A program made the position numbers and the translations under genes. The notes beneath the pieces are model-generated. The model did no database searches. It was not told where the DNA came from and worked only from the letters and a program-made list of their open reading frames with translations. Shown here one piece after another: positions 44,199 to 53,079 of a stretch of DNA of 64,000 nucleotides; position 1 is the stretch's first letter, and every line of letters starts with the position of its first letter. This DNA comes from Mariniflexile litorale (GTDB lineage: Bacteria; Bacteroidota; Bacteroidia; Flavobacteriales; Flavobacteriaceae), in the NCBI RefSeq assembly GCF_031128465.2, contig NZ_CP155618.1, positions 3,772,501 to 3,836,500 on the forward strand. Reading direction: 5' to 3'.

Positions 44199-45143
44199 AT
44201 GAAGTATTTACTCATTACTTTCTTCCTGTTTGTCGTACTATTAGTTGCTTGTAATGAAGTTAATCCCAAAGGCGAAAAAGAGGTGCGTAAGTTTGTAAAA
44301 CAATGGAATGAAGCCCATACACTATTAAAGTCACCTTACCTCCAACGTGATTATATGGATGTTGTTAACTATTACGGAAAAGAAAAAACCAGAACTCAAG
44401 TACAGCAAGATAAGGAGTTACTGTTTCAACAATTTCCAGACTATACACAGCGTATTCTAAACGACGAACTCGTCATCACAAAAGAGGCAGGAAACTATTT
44501 AGTTATGTTTACTAAACACGTTAGTTATAACGGGATAGAAGCCGATTACCCCTCGTATCTTTCAGTGATATCTAAAAATAGTACTTTCAAAATACTGCGA
44601 GAAGGTGTTGCTGAAAATGCCAAAGATCTAGATGCCCCCATTTTTCCGAGTGCACGCGAAAATAATGCGAGTCTCTCTAATGAAAGACAATTGTTTGGTG
44701 ATTTTAATGGCGATGGTTTATCGGACTATGCGAATGTAATCTCTCCAGAAATAAGTTCCGCTGTAAAAAAGGGAACCCAGAAGGTGGTAGCATGCAAAGG
44801 AGGGTGCAACAGCGTGATTACCTTTAGTAATAAAGATCTAAACGACATCATAATCAAAGGGGCGTACCGATCTCAATTAGAAAATCTTAAAGATCTAAAT
44901 AGTGATGGTGCCGACGAGATTGGTTTTTGGGATATAAAACCCACGAGTAAGAGTCTATATGTTTTTAATGCAACAAATGGTACATTACTCACCGAGCCCA
45001 TTGTAATTAATACGACCGTTCATAAAAACCTTAAGCTTATTGATGTTTTTAAAAAATCTGGTCCTAATAAAATCACAGTAACACATAGTGCACAAGTCAA
45101 CGAAAAGTGGGTTTTAAAGAGCCAAGTGATTCTCTTGGATTAA
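44199..45143 (+). CDS. Lipoprotein with FG-GAP-like C-terminal region
   Basis: 314 residues with a lipobox ending LVAC at about residue 18. The first half, with FVKQWNEAH and YGKEKTRTQVQ, is helical and resembles an NTF2-like domain. The second contains DFNGDGLSDYA and DLNSDGADEIG, calcium-binding-like D-x-D-G-x-D loops of FG-GAP/EF-hand-type repeats. Cys residues in CKGGCNS may bind or form a disulfide. Envelope protein of unknown function. Confidence 0.8.
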   Translation: MKYLLITFFLFVVLLVACNEVNPKGEKEVRKFVKQWNEAHTLLKSPYLQRDYMDVVNYYGKEKTRTQVQQDKELLFQQFPDYTQRILNDELVITKEAGNYLVMFTKHVSYNGIEADYPSYLSVISKNSTFKILREGVAENAKDLDAPIFPSARENNASLSNERQLFGDFNGDGLSDYANVISPEISSAVKKGTQKVVACKGGCNSVITFSNKDLNDIIIKGAYRSQLENLKDLNSDGADEIGFWDIKPTSKSLYVFNATNGTLLTEPIVINTTVHKNLKLIDVFKKSGPNKITVTHSAQVNEKWVLKSQVILLD

Positions 45144-45274
45144 TCGGATAATTATATATTAAAGATTTCATTTAAATTAATAAAAAAATAAAGATTTTAT
45201 TTTGGCGTTGGTAAACGGTTATTTATCTGCCAAGATTATTCAAAAACAAGCATCAAAAAATCCTTCAAAATAAA

Positions 45275-46354
45275 ATGTCAAAACTATTTAGCAGCTTAAC
45301 TATTAAGGATATCACATTTAAAAATAGAATTGTTCAATCCCCGATGTGCATGTATTCTGCGGAAGATGGCTTAGCCTCAGATTGGCATTTTGTGCATTAT
45401 GGTACCAGAGCTATAGGCGGAGCAGGAACTATCATGACAGAAGCTGCAGCCGTCTCACCAGAAGGACGCATTAGTCCTGGGGACCTCGGTATCTGGAGCG
45501 ATAAACACATAGAAGGTTTAAAACGCATTACTAGCTTCTTAAAACAAAATGGAAGTGTGGCAGGTATTCAATTAGCACATGCAGGACGAAAAGGCAGTTA
45601 TGAAGTACATGGTGCTGATAGTACCTTGATGCGTACCAAAGAAGAAGGTGGCTGGGAAGTCATGGCGCCTTCTGCCATCCCATTTTCTGATAATGCACTC
45701 ACACCAAAAGCTATGACCTTTCAAGATATGGAAACAATCAGACAGCAGTTTGAGTCCGCCACCAAAAGAGCTGTAGCCGCAGGCTTCCAATTACTTGAAA
45801 TACACAGCGCACATGGTTATTTGTTACATTCATTTCTATCACCCATATCTAATAAGCGGGACGACGATTATGGTGGCAGCATAGAAAACAGATCACGCCT
45901 ATTGCTAGAGGTTATTGAAACGGTTCAGACCGTATGGCCTAAGAATTTGCCTTTAGCGGTCAGGATCTCGGCAACTGATTGGGATGAATCAGGTTGGGAT
46001 TCAGAATCCTCGCAATGGCTGGCGCAACAATTGGAACAGGCAGGCGTAGATATTATAGATGTATCTAGCGGTGGCACTTTGCCCAACGTTACTATTCCTG
46101 TGGGTCCAGCATATCAATTACCTTTAGCAAAAGACATTAAAGCAGTGGTAAAAACTATGAAAGTAGGTGCCGTAGGTATGATTACCAATGCCGAACAAGC
46201 TGAAACCATTTTACTAAACGATGATGCCGACCTAATTTATATAGGAAGAGAATTTCTACGCAACCCTTATTTTCCATTACAAGCAGCTCAAGATTTACGA
46301 GCAGAACCGGACGTTCCAAAGCCATATGAACGTGCGTTTCCTAAAAGGAAATAG
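45275..46354 (+). CDS. namA: Old Yellow Enzyme-family NADPH dehydrogenase (YqjM/NamA-like)
   Basis: 359 residues, FMN-dependent TIM barrel. The N-terminal phrase FKNRIVQSPMCMYSAEDG with Cys25 is diagnostic of the YqjM class; IQLAHAGRKGSYEVHG and LEIHSAHGYLLHSFLSPISN bind FMN and substrate (the family's HxxH), and the C-terminal DLIYIGREFLRNPYFPL is conserved. Reduces the C=C bond of alpha,beta-unsaturated aldehydes, ketones and nitro compounds in the cytoplasm, which fits the carbonyl-detoxifying operon nearby. Confidence 0.93.
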   Translation: MSKLFSSLTIKDITFKNRIVQSPMCMYSAEDGLASDWHFVHYGTRAIGGAGTIMTEAAAVSPEGRISPGDLGIWSDKHIEGLKRITSFLKQNGSVAGIQLAHAGRKGSYEVHGADSTLMRTKEEGGWEVMAPSAIPFSDNALTPKAMTFQDMETIRQQFESATKRAVAAGFQLLEIHSAHGYLLHSFLSPISNKRDDDYGGSIENRSRLLLEVIETVQTVWPKNLPLAVRISATDWDESGWDSESSQWLAQQLEQAGVDIIDVSSGGTLPNVTIPVGPAYQLPLAKDIKAVVKTMKVGAVGMITNAEQAETILLNDDADLIYIGREFLRNPYFPLQAAQDLRAEPDVPKPYERAFPKRK

Positions 46355-46437
46355 CCGATATGTAAAAGCATAAACTTTTCTTAAAGCATTTTGATTTCAG
46401 TACTAAATAAGGTATATTTTCTTTTGAAAAATATGTT

Positions 46438-46935
46438 ATGAGTAGAGGATTTGTAAAAGAAGATGATCAAGAAGAAACACCTATTATACCACCCAGGGCT
46501 GCATTGCCTGAAGGTGTCACCAATTATATCACCCCATTTGGTTTGCAATTATTGTTAACCGAAAAAGAAAATATAGAAGAAGAACGTGCTAATCTGAATG
46601 TACAAGACGAACAGGAACGTAGACGAGATCTTGCGGTAATTAATGGGAGACTGACCTTACTTCAAGAGCGTGTGGCTTCTGCCAGAGTGTTACAGCCGCA
46701 TGATCAGGTAAAAGACGAAGTGCGTTTTGCTGCCACTGTTATTATTAAAATGAACAAACAGGTTCAGGAATTTCAAATTGTAGGGGTAGATGAAGCAGAC
46801 GTTAAACAACAAAAAATAGCTTTTATAGCACCTATAGCTAGAGTGATTACTGGTAAAAAAGTTGGAGACCAAGTCGATTTCCAATTAGGAAATGACATTC
46901 GAAAAATTGAGATAGTAGAAATTTCTTATCGCTAG
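46438..46935 (+). CDS. GreA/GreB-type transcription elongation factor
   Basis: 165 residues. The N-terminal coiled coil with acidic tip (NLNVQDEQERRRDLAVINGRL, shown in part) would enter the RNA polymerase secondary channel; the C-terminal FKBP-like domain has FQIVGVDEADVKQQKIAFIAPIA (shown in part). The MSRGFVKEDDQEETPIIPPR start is typical of Bacteroidota GreB-like proteins. It should promote transcript cleavage and release of stalled polymerase. It ends 55 bp from repeat copy B, which may terminate it. Confidence 0.88.
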   Translation: MSRGFVKEDDQEETPIIPPRAALPEGVTNYITPFGLQLLLTEKENIEEERANLNVQDEQERRRDLAVINGRLTLLQERVASARVLQPHDQVKDEVRFAATVIIKMNKQVQEFQIVGVDEADVKQQKIAFIAPIARVITGKKVGDQVDFQLGNDIRKIEIVEISYR

Positions 46936-46989
46936 CTATAAAAGGTGGAAGCAAGAATATAATATGGGGCCCATCTGTATAAGCACAAA

Positions 46990-47126
46990 AAAAAGGCTGT
47001 ATGAAAAGTGTTATTCTGAGTCATATTGAGCCTGTCGACATATTCAAACTTATTGATAATCTATATCAGTTTCGACAAGCTCAACCTAACAAAGCAAATA
47101 AAATACACTTTTTAGACAGCCTCTTT
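46990..47126 (+). repeat. 137-bp palindromic repeat, copy B
   Basis: Outer arms are AAAAAGGCTGTATGAAAAGTG (first 20 bases quoted as AAAAAGGCTGTATGAAAAGT) and CACTTTTTAGACAGCCTCTT; nested inner arms TTGAGCCTGTCGAC and TTTCGACAAGCTCAA. Same length and orientation as copy C with about ten substitutions. Lies between the convergent greA/B-like and DJ-1-like genes, ending 18 bp from the latter's stop. Confidence 0.88.
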
Positions 47127-47144
47127 ATATATCTAAAAGTTATA

Positions 47145-47951
47145 CTATTTTAAAATTTCCAATAACTTTTCTGCAACTAGTTCAGATGAGGCTGGGTTTT
47201 GCCCCGTAATTAAATTACCATCTTGAATTGCATAAGCAGCCCAATCTTCTTTTTTTGAGTAGATGCCTCCATTTTCTTTCAACATATCTTCTACCAAAAA
47301 TGGCACTACATCTGTTAATTGTACTGCTGCTTCTTCAGTATTTGTAAAACCTGTTACTTTTTTACCTTTTACTAAAGGATTTCCGTTCGTATTTTTAACA
47401 CCTTTTAAAGCGGCAGGAGCATGACATACAAATGCAATAGGTTTTTCTTGACTATTAAATTTTTCAATTAACGCGATGGAAGTCGCATCGTTTGCTAAAT
47501 CCCATAATGGACCATGTCCGCCTGGGTAAAATACGGCATCAAAATCGTCTGGATTCATATCTGCTAGCTTTTTTGTATTCGCTATTCTTGCTTGTGCTTC
47601 ATCATCTTTATCAAAGCGCTCTGTAGCTGCTGTAGCAGTATCAGGTGAGTCGCTGCTAGGATCTATAGGAGCGGCACCTCCTTTTGGGGTAGCAATAGTA
47701 ATTGTAGCACCTTTATCTAATAAGGTGTAGTATGGATTTGCAAACTCTTCAACCCAAAATCCTGTTTTTTTCCCTGTATCTCCTAATTTATCATGAGATG
47801 TTAATACAAATAATATATTCATGTCTTTATGTTTTTTAATTTTTATATTTTCTTCTGAAACCTTTTCAGAAGGTGATGCATTTTTAACGTCTTTACAGCT
47901 AGATGCTGTTATAATCGTAAGCACGAATGCTAATGATTTTACTAATTTCAT
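47145..47951 (-). CDS. DJ-1/PfpI family protein, lipoprotein form
   Basis: 268 residues. Catalytic Cys176 in AFVCHAPAAL, with the preceding FYPGGHGPLWDL loop; GxE-type Glu in FWVEEF about residue 68. It resembles the HSP31-like glyoxalase III/deglycase group. The start at 47951 gives a signal with lipobox ASSC at residue 19, so it would be anchored in the envelope; an internal ATG at residue 44 would give a cytoplasmic form. Last gene of the TetR-headed operon, starting directly after the stop of the yqhD-like gene. Confidence 0.9.
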   Translation of the reverse strand: MKLVKSLAFVLTIITASSCKDVKNASPSEKVSEENIKIKKHKDMNILFVLTSHDKLGDTGKKTGFWVEEFANPYYTLLDKGATITIATPKGGAAPIDPSSDSPDTATAATERFDKDDEAQARIANTKKLADMNPDDFDAVFYPGGHGPLWDLANDATSIALIEKFNSQEKPIAFVCHAPAALKGVKNTNGNPLVKGKKVTGFTNTEEAAVQLTDVVPFLVEDMLKENGGIYSKKEDWAAYAIQDGNLITGQNPASSELVAEKLLEILK

Positions 47952-49112
47952 TTAGTAGGCCATTTTTACAATTTTCTCCACTTTATCTGGCGATAATGAT
48001 TGATGTTCTCCTAATCCTGTCCAACCACGATTGGTAAAACGCTTAGAAATCTCTTCAGCAGTTCCTTCATAATCCTTTGTGTAATCAGATAGTTTGGTGT
48101 CAATTCCTAATTGATGGAAAAAAGCGACTGTTTTTTCAATGGCAGCATAGGCTTTATCGTCTGTACTTCCTTCAGTTATATTCCAAACACGTTGGCCATA
48201 TTGTGCTAACTTTTCTTTTTTAGCTTCAAAGTTAAATTTGTAATGACTTGGCGCGATCACTGCTAAGGTACGCGCATGATCAATACCAAATAAAGCGGTT
48301 AGTTCGTGTCCCATTGCATGAACAGCCCAATCTGTGGGGACTCCTTTTTGTATCAAGCCGTTTAAAGCCATGGTACAACTCCACATAAAATCAGAAGCTG
48401 CTTTATAGTCTGTTGGATCTTTCAATACTTTTGGAGCCACTTCAATAAGGGTTTGTAAAATACTCTCGGCAAAGCGGTCTTGTAATAATGCTCCAATGGG
48501 GTAAGTCATGTATTGCTCTAAAACATGTGTAAAGGCATCGGTTAATCCATTTGCTAATTGGCGTTCTGGAATAGAGGCAATCACTTGAGGGTCTAATATG
48601 GAGAACTCAGGAAACAAACCAGGTCCGCCCATAGCTAGTTTCTCTTTAGTTTCAGCGCGTGTAATCACAGACCCTGAATTCATTTCAGAACCTGTTGCTG
48701 GTAATGTTAATACGGTACCAAAAGGCATGCCTTTTTCGGTTCTAATATTCTTGGTTAGAATATCCCAAGGGGTCTCACCCTCATATAAAGCAGCAGCCGA
48801 TAAAAACTTGGTGCCATCTATAACCGAACCACCACCAACAGCTAATAAATACGTGATGTTTTCTTCTTTAATTACTTTTAAAGCTTCCAGTAAAACCGCA
48901 TATTCTGGATTGGCAGGAATGCCCCCAAACTCAACAACCTCTAGAGAGGCTAAAGCTGTTTTTACTTGGTCGTAAATACCGTTTTTTTTGATACTACCAC
49001 CGCCATAAAGTAGTAATACTTTGGCGTCTTTAGGTATTTCATTTTCTAATTTTTCTATGGTATCCTTTCCAAAAATAATTTTGGTAGGATTCTTAAACTC
49101 AAAATTGTTCAT
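47952..49112 (-). CDS. yqhD: Iron-containing alcohol dehydrogenase, YqhD-like
   Basis: 386 residues, NADPH-dependent aldehyde reductase. GGGSVIDGTKFLSAAA binds the nucleotide; the metal ligands fit Asp and His in LTDAFTHVLEQY and His in WAVHAMGHELTALFGIDHARTLA. YqhD reduces short-chain and lipid-derived aldehydes such as acrolein and methylglyoxal. It sits in the same operon as other carbonyl-active enzymes. Confidence 0.92.
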   Translation of the reverse strand: MNNFEFKNPTKIIFGKDTIEKLENEIPKDAKVLLLYGGGSIKKNGIYDQVKTALASLEVVEFGGIPANPEYAVLLEALKVIKEENITYLLAVGGGSVIDGTKFLSAAALYEGETPWDILTKNIRTEKGMPFGTVLTLPATGSEMNSGSVITRAETKEKLAMGGPGLFPEFSILDPQVIASIPERQLANGLTDAFTHVLEQYMTYPIGALLQDRFAESILQTLIEVAPKVLKDPTDYKAASDFMWSCTMALNGLIQKGVPTDWAVHAMGHELTALFGIDHARTLAVIAPSHYKFNFEAKKEKLAQYGQRVWNITEGSTDDKAYAAIEKTVAFFHQLGIDTKLSDYTKDYEGTAEEISKRFTNRGWTGLGEHQSLSPDKVEKIVKMAY

Positions 49113-49133
49113 TTTCTTTTTCTTTTTTAGTTG

Positions 49134-50132
49134 TTAAATTTTAACGATCATTTTCCCTTTGTTTTTACCTTCAAATAAATCGATAAAAGCATTCGGAATG
49201 TTATCAAAACCATTTACGATGGTTTCTGAGTATGTTAATTTGTCTTCAGCTAACCAACTTGATAATTGCTTCATAGCCTCCGGGAATTTTTTAGCATAAT
49301 TAGAAACAATAAACCCTTGCATTAAAGCACTTTTTTTAACTAGGAAAGGCTGAACACTCATACTTTTTGGCGTTTCTTTACTATTGTAAGTAGAGATAGC
49401 TCCACAAATGATGATTCTTGCAAATTGGTTGATATTATACAACACCGCATCTGAAATGGGGCCGCCAACATTATCAAAATAGATATCAACACCATTTGCT
49501 GCTAATTTTTTGATGTCTGCTTGAATGTCTTTACTCGTGTTATAATTGATCCCTGCATCAAACCCGAATTTGGTTTTTAACATCTCAATCTTTTCATCGG
49601 TTCCAGCAATTCCGATAACGTTAAGTCCTAATATTTTTGCTATTTGTCCAACAACGCTACCAACAGCACCAGCAGCACCAGATACCACAATAGTTTCACC
49701 GGCTTTGGGTTTTCCTATTTCATTTAACCCTAAATAAGCCGTTAACCCAGTCATACCTAAAACGCCTAAATAGGTGCTTAAAGGAGCTTTTGATGCATCT
49801 ACCTTAAGTAAACCTTCGCCAGTGGATACTTGTTGTGTTTTCCAACTTAACATACCAGAAACAAAATCACCTTCCTTAAAATGGCTGTTTTTAGATGCAA
49901 TTACTTTAGCAACCACACCAGATTGTACTGGTTTGTTTAATTCAAAAGGAGGTACATAGGATGTTGCGTCACTCATGCGCCCTCTTAAATAAGGATCTAC
50001 AGATACATAAACAGCTTCCAGAAGTATTTCTCCCTCGTTGATTGTTAGTTGTGTATCTTCTGTTATAAATTCAAAATTGGACACTGTAGGTTTCCCTTGC
50101 GGTCTATTTTTTAATATAATGGTCTTAATCAT
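49134..50132 (-). CDS. MDR-family NADP-dependent oxidoreductase (CurA/leukotriene B4 dehydrogenase-like)
   Basis: 332 residues. Zinc-independent medium-chain reductase: YLRGRMSDA near residue 50, the nucleotide-binding AAGAVGSVVGQIAKI at about 155, FDAGINYNT and DIYFDNVGG later. Reduces the double bond of alpha,beta-unsaturated carbonyls with NADPH. 21 bp separate it from the yqhD-like gene. Confidence 0.92.
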   Translation of the reverse strand: MIKTIILKNRPQGKPTVSNFEFITEDTQLTINEGEILLEAVYVSVDPYLRGRMSDATSYVPPFELNKPVQSGVVAKVIASKNSHFKEGDFVSGMLSWKTQQVSTGEGLLKVDASKAPLSTYLGVLGMTGLTAYLGLNEIGKPKAGETIVVSGAAGAVGSVVGQIAKILGLNVIGIAGTDEKIEMLKTKFGFDAGINYNTSKDIQADIKKLAANGVDIYFDNVGGPISDAVLYNINQFARIIICGAISTYNSKETPKSMSVQPFLVKKSALMQGFIVSNYAKKFPEAMKQLSSWLAEDKLTYSETIVNGFDNIPNAFIDLFEGKNKGKMIVKI

Positions 50133-50143
50133 AAGTGTATTTT

Positions 50144-50776
50144 TTAGTTTATTACCGTTATAAAATCTTCCATAGGTTTTCTAACCTTTTTAAGATTTAC
50201 TAACCAATCTTCATCTTCTTTTCTGTAGCCTAATGTTAAAAACACCGTGCTCCGTAATCCTTTTTCGCGCAATCCTAAAATGGCGTCTACTTGGTCCGCA
50301 CTAAAACCTTCCATAGGAGTACTATCTACCTTTTCGTTGGCAGCGGCAACCAGGGCCACACCTAAAGCGATATAGGCTTGTTTAGCCGCATGGTTAAAGT
50401 TTTCTTCAGCATCTTTTTGAGGATACGAGTTTAAGAGTTGCTGGCGGTAGTTTTCCCATCCGTCGTTTTTAAACCCCCGAATGTCGTTTGTTAAATCGAA
50501 CATATAGTTGATTCTATCGGCTGTATAAGTATCCCAAGCCGCAAAAACGAGTAAGTGAGAGCATTCTGTAATAACCGATTGATTCCAAGCAACTGGTTTA
50601 ATTTTTTCTTTAATATCTTGATTTTTAATTACTATAATTTCAAAAGGTTGTAATCCACTAGAGGTAGGTGCTAAACGTGCTGCTTCTAAAATGCGTTCAA
50701 TTTTATCCTCAGATACCGTAGCTCCATTCATTGATTTTGTAGCATATCTCCAGTTTAATTTATCTAATAATTCCAT
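50144..50776 (-). CDS. NAD(P)H-dependent oxidoreductase, nitroreductase family
   Basis: 210 residues, FMN-binding. RYATKSMNGATVSEDKIERILEAARLAPTSSGLQPFEII (shown in part as RYATKSMNG and ARLAPTSSGLQPFEI) is the NfsB-type start; GLREKGLRSTVFLTLGYRKEDEDW near the C-terminus. Reduces nitro-compounds or quinones. 11 bp from the MDR gene, same operon. Confidence 0.9.
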   Translation of the reverse strand: MELLDKLNWRYATKSMNGATVSEDKIERILEAARLAPTSSGLQPFEIIVIKNQDIKEKIKPVAWNQSVITECSHLLVFAAWDTYTADRINYMFDLTNDIRGFKNDGWENYRQQLLNSYPQKDAEENFNHAAKQAYIALGVALVAAANEKVDSTPMEGFSADQVDAILGLREKGLRSTVFLTLGYRKEDEDWLVNLKKVRKPMEDFITVIN

Positions 50777-50785
50777 GTTTTATTT

Positions 50786-51451
50786 TTATTTGTTTTTTGC
50801 GATTCTTTTAATATCGTTTGAAGTAATTATCACTTCGGCATTACTTTTACTATTGGCTAAATGTATCATAGCTTGTGCGATACTTTCAGCATTAATTATT
50901 TTGTATTTCTTTAATTTTCCAATAAATAAAGGCTGTATTATTTTAAATAGCCCCAAACCTATTCTTTCTAGTACTCTACGCTCACGACGATCTCCACCAA
51001 TTAAAGACGGTCTTAGTATAAAAGTATTTTTTATGTTTTGTTGTAATACATCGTGTTCCATTTCTCCTTTAGTTTTATTATAAAACACGCTGCTATTTTT
51101 ATTGGCACCCATGGCCGAGATGACTAAAAAAGTAGGGATGCTATTTTCTTTTGAAAGTTGAGCGGCATGTACAGGGATGCCATAATCTATTTGTTTATAA
51201 CCTGCCTTATCGGGTGTTTTTTTAGCAGTGGTACCAATACAACAATATACTTCGTTTGCGGTGAAATCAGCTTTAAATGTCTCTAACTCGAATAGATCAC
51301 CTATAAATTGCACGACTTTATCAGGCAGGCCTTCAATTTTTGAACGTGAAAACAATTTAATGGTAGTGTAGCGTTCATCTTTTATTAATTTATGAAGTAA
51401 TAAATTACCTGTAAGCCCTGTAGCTCCTAATATAATGGCTGTTTTATTCAT
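50786..51451 (-). CDS. NAD(P)H-binding protein, TIP30/HTATIP2-like
   Basis: 221 residues, Rossmann fold. GATGLTGNLLLHKL is the dinucleotide motif at 9-22; VYCCIGTTAKK and VISAMGANKNSSVFYNKTKGEME (shown in part) contain the atypical SDR active-site Tyr-x-x-x-Lys. Its substrate is unknown. One base from the tetR stop and 9 bp from the next gene. Confidence 0.88.
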   Translation of the reverse strand: MNKTAIILGATGLTGNLLLHKLIKDERYTTIKLFSRSKIEGLPDKVVQFIGDLFELETFKADFTANEVYCCIGTTAKKTPDKAGYKQIDYGIPVHAAQLSKENSIPTFLVISAMGANKNSSVFYNKTKGEMEHDVLQQNIKNTFILRPSLIGGDRRERRVLERIGLGLFKIIQPLFIGKLKKYKIINAESIAQAMIHLANSKSNAEVIITSNDIKRIAKNK

Positions 51452-51452
51452 C

Positions 51453-52037
51453 TTATTTATTTACTTTAATACTGCTCCAAGCAGATTGATAAGCTTCTTC
51501 TATATGTGTTTTATCTAATTGAAAAGAACCTCTTTTTTGATTAATCATTAAAAATGATAATGGATTTATAGCATAGGCATACAATAAGTAATCTGATATC
51601 GGTTTTATTATGCCTTCTTTTTTACCACGCGTCCAAAGGTCGAGTAGGGGTTGTAAATGTTTTATCCCTTCTTGTCTACTAGGTTCGTCTATCATGGGTG
51701 TATTATCACATTGAGCTAAAAACATGGCATGTTCACATTCTTTTAGTTTAAAATCGGCAATACGTTTCCATATAAGTTCAAAACCAGTTTCAACAGACAT
51801 GTTTTCATCGTAGGTTTCAAAAGCATAGTTTGTATATGCTGCTTTTACATCTATATATGTTTTGTTTACTAAATCTTGCTTATTCTCAAAATATAAATAA
51901 ATAGTCGCAGGAGACACATTTGCCATTTTTGCAATTTTGCTCATAGGCGTCGCATGAAAACCATTATTGTTTACTAACTCAATCGTTGCCTTTATAAGTG
52001 CGTTACGCTTATCGATGCTTTTTTGAAGTTTTGCCAT
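51453..52037 (-). CDS. TetR family transcriptional regulator
   Basis: About 194 residues (MAKLQKSIDKRNALIKATIE; an ATG at 52049 adds four residues). The HTH TPMSKIAKMANVSPATIYLYF is at about 32-52; the rest is a ligand-binding all-helical domain. It is the first gene of a six-gene operon of oxidoreductases ending at 47145, and an operator-like palindrome lies between it and the divergent gene, so it probably represses both until an electrophile or carbonyl inducer binds. Confidence 0.92.
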   Translation of the reverse strand: MAKLQKSIDKRNALIKATIELVNNNGFHATPMSKIAKMANVSPATIYLYFENKQDLVNKTYIDVKAAYTNYAFETYDENMSVETGFELIWKRIADFKLKECEHAMFLAQCDNTPMIDEPSRQEGIKHLQPLLDLWTRGKKEGIIKPISDYLLYAYAINPLSFLMINQKRGSFQLDKTHIEEAYQSAWSSIKVNK

Positions 52038-52057
52038 ATTATCCATCATTTATAGTA

Positions 52058-52065
52058 CAAAGGTA
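52058..52065 (-). promoter_or_regulatory. -7 box of the TetR operon
   Basis: Minus strand reads TACCTTTG, fitting TAnnTTTG, about 21 bp upstream of the ATG at 52037. The operator at 52072-52085 lies right upstream, in the spacer where polymerase would bind. Confidence 0.6.
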
Positions 52066-52071
52066 CTTAAA

Positions 52072-52085
52072 AATGAACGTTCATT
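52072..52085. promoter_or_regulatory. TetR-type operator
   Basis: Perfect palindrome AATGAACGTTCATT, containing TGAACGTTCA, a classical TetR-family half-site pair. It overlaps the promoter of the tetR operon and is about 165 bp upstream of the divergent gene. Confidence 0.75.
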
Positions 52086-52248
52086 CTTTTTTTTAACATA
52101 AGTTTAAATTCATACAAATAACCAGAAATTAAAAGTAAGGCTATTTAAGCACATAAAATTCATCCCCATGTATTCGAGTTAAAAATTAATCGTTTAAGAC
52201 TAATTATATCCTTGTTATTGGGGGATATTGAAAAAAAAATCAATTTAT

Positions 52249-52878
52249 ATGGAACATGTATTAGTAGCAGGTGCGAATGGCACCACTGGAAAAAAAATTA
52301 TAGAACTCTTAAAATCGTCTCAGTATTTCATACCAATAGCGATGGTAAGAACCATTGAGCAAAAGAAAAATTTTGAAAATCAACATGTAAAGACTGTTCT
52401 TGGTGATTTAGAAAAAGATATATCACACACTATTATAGATATAGATAAAGTGATTTTTGCTGCCGGATCTGGAGGAAAAAAAGTAAAAGAAGTCGATCAA
52501 GAAGGTGCAAAGAAATTAATTAAAGCATCGACAGAAGCTCAGGTTAAAAAATTTGTCATGTTAAGTTCTATGGGCGCAGATAACCCAGAAGCTTCAGCGG
52601 AACTTAAAGATTATCTAACGGCCAAGCATAATGCCGATATGTATTTAAAAGACTCTGGACTTAATTATGCCATCGTGAGACCTGGAAGCTTAAATAATAA
52701 AAAAGGGGATGGGAAAATAGAATTGGCAAAATCATTAAATAAATCTGGTGAGATTACACGAGATGATGTGGCCCAAACTTTAGTAAGAGCACTGCATGAT
52801 GATACCGCTAATAATACAACCTTTGAAATTCTTCAAGGAAACACTTTAGTTGGAAAAGCATTTGACGCTATAGAGTAA
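52249..52878 (+). CDS. NAD(P)H-binding SDR-like protein (YwnB/NmrA type)
   Basis: About 209 residues. MEHVLVAGANGTTGKKIIEL starts with the GxxGxxG dinucleotide motif; MLSSMGADNP and DYLTAKHNADMYLKDSGLNYAIVRPGSL (shown in part) with the S..Y..K-like arrangement. ATG at 52249 is preferred to the TTG at 52228. Divergent from tetR with the operator between. It ends 44 bp before repeat copy C. Confidence 0.88.
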   Translation: MEHVLVAGANGTTGKKIIELLKSSQYFIPIAMVRTIEQKKNFENQHVKTVLGDLEKDISHTIIDIDKVIFAAGSGGKKVKEVDQEGAKKLIKASTEAQVKKFVMLSSMGADNPEASAELKDYLTAKHNADMYLKDSGLNYAIVRPGSLNNKKGDGKIELAKSLNKSGEITRDDVAQTLVRALHDDTANNTTFEILQGNTLVGKAFDAIE

Positions 52879-52922
52879 ATTTAATTTTCTATTTAAGTGA
52901 AATGTCACTTTAATAGCATCAA

Positions 52923-53059
52923 AAAGAGGCTGTCTGAAAAGTGTTATTCGGAGTCATATTGAGCCTGTCGAAATATTCAAACTTATTGATAATCCATATC
53001 AATTTCGATAAGCTCAACCTGACAAAGTAAATAAAATACACTTTTCAGACAGCCTCTTT
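52923..53059 (+). repeat. 137-bp palindromic repeat, copy C
   Basis: Complete and nearly perfect. Outer arms AAAGAGGCTGTCTGAAAAGT and CACTTTTCAGACAGCCTCTT; inner arms TTGAGCCTGTCGAAAT and ATTTCGATAAGCTCAA; the centre GATAATCCATATC is also partly paired. Between convergent genes (NAD(P)-binding gene and aldehyde dehydrogenase), ending 20 bp from the latter's stop. Confidence 0.9.
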
Positions 53060-53079
53060 TTTTATATTTAGAAGAACTC

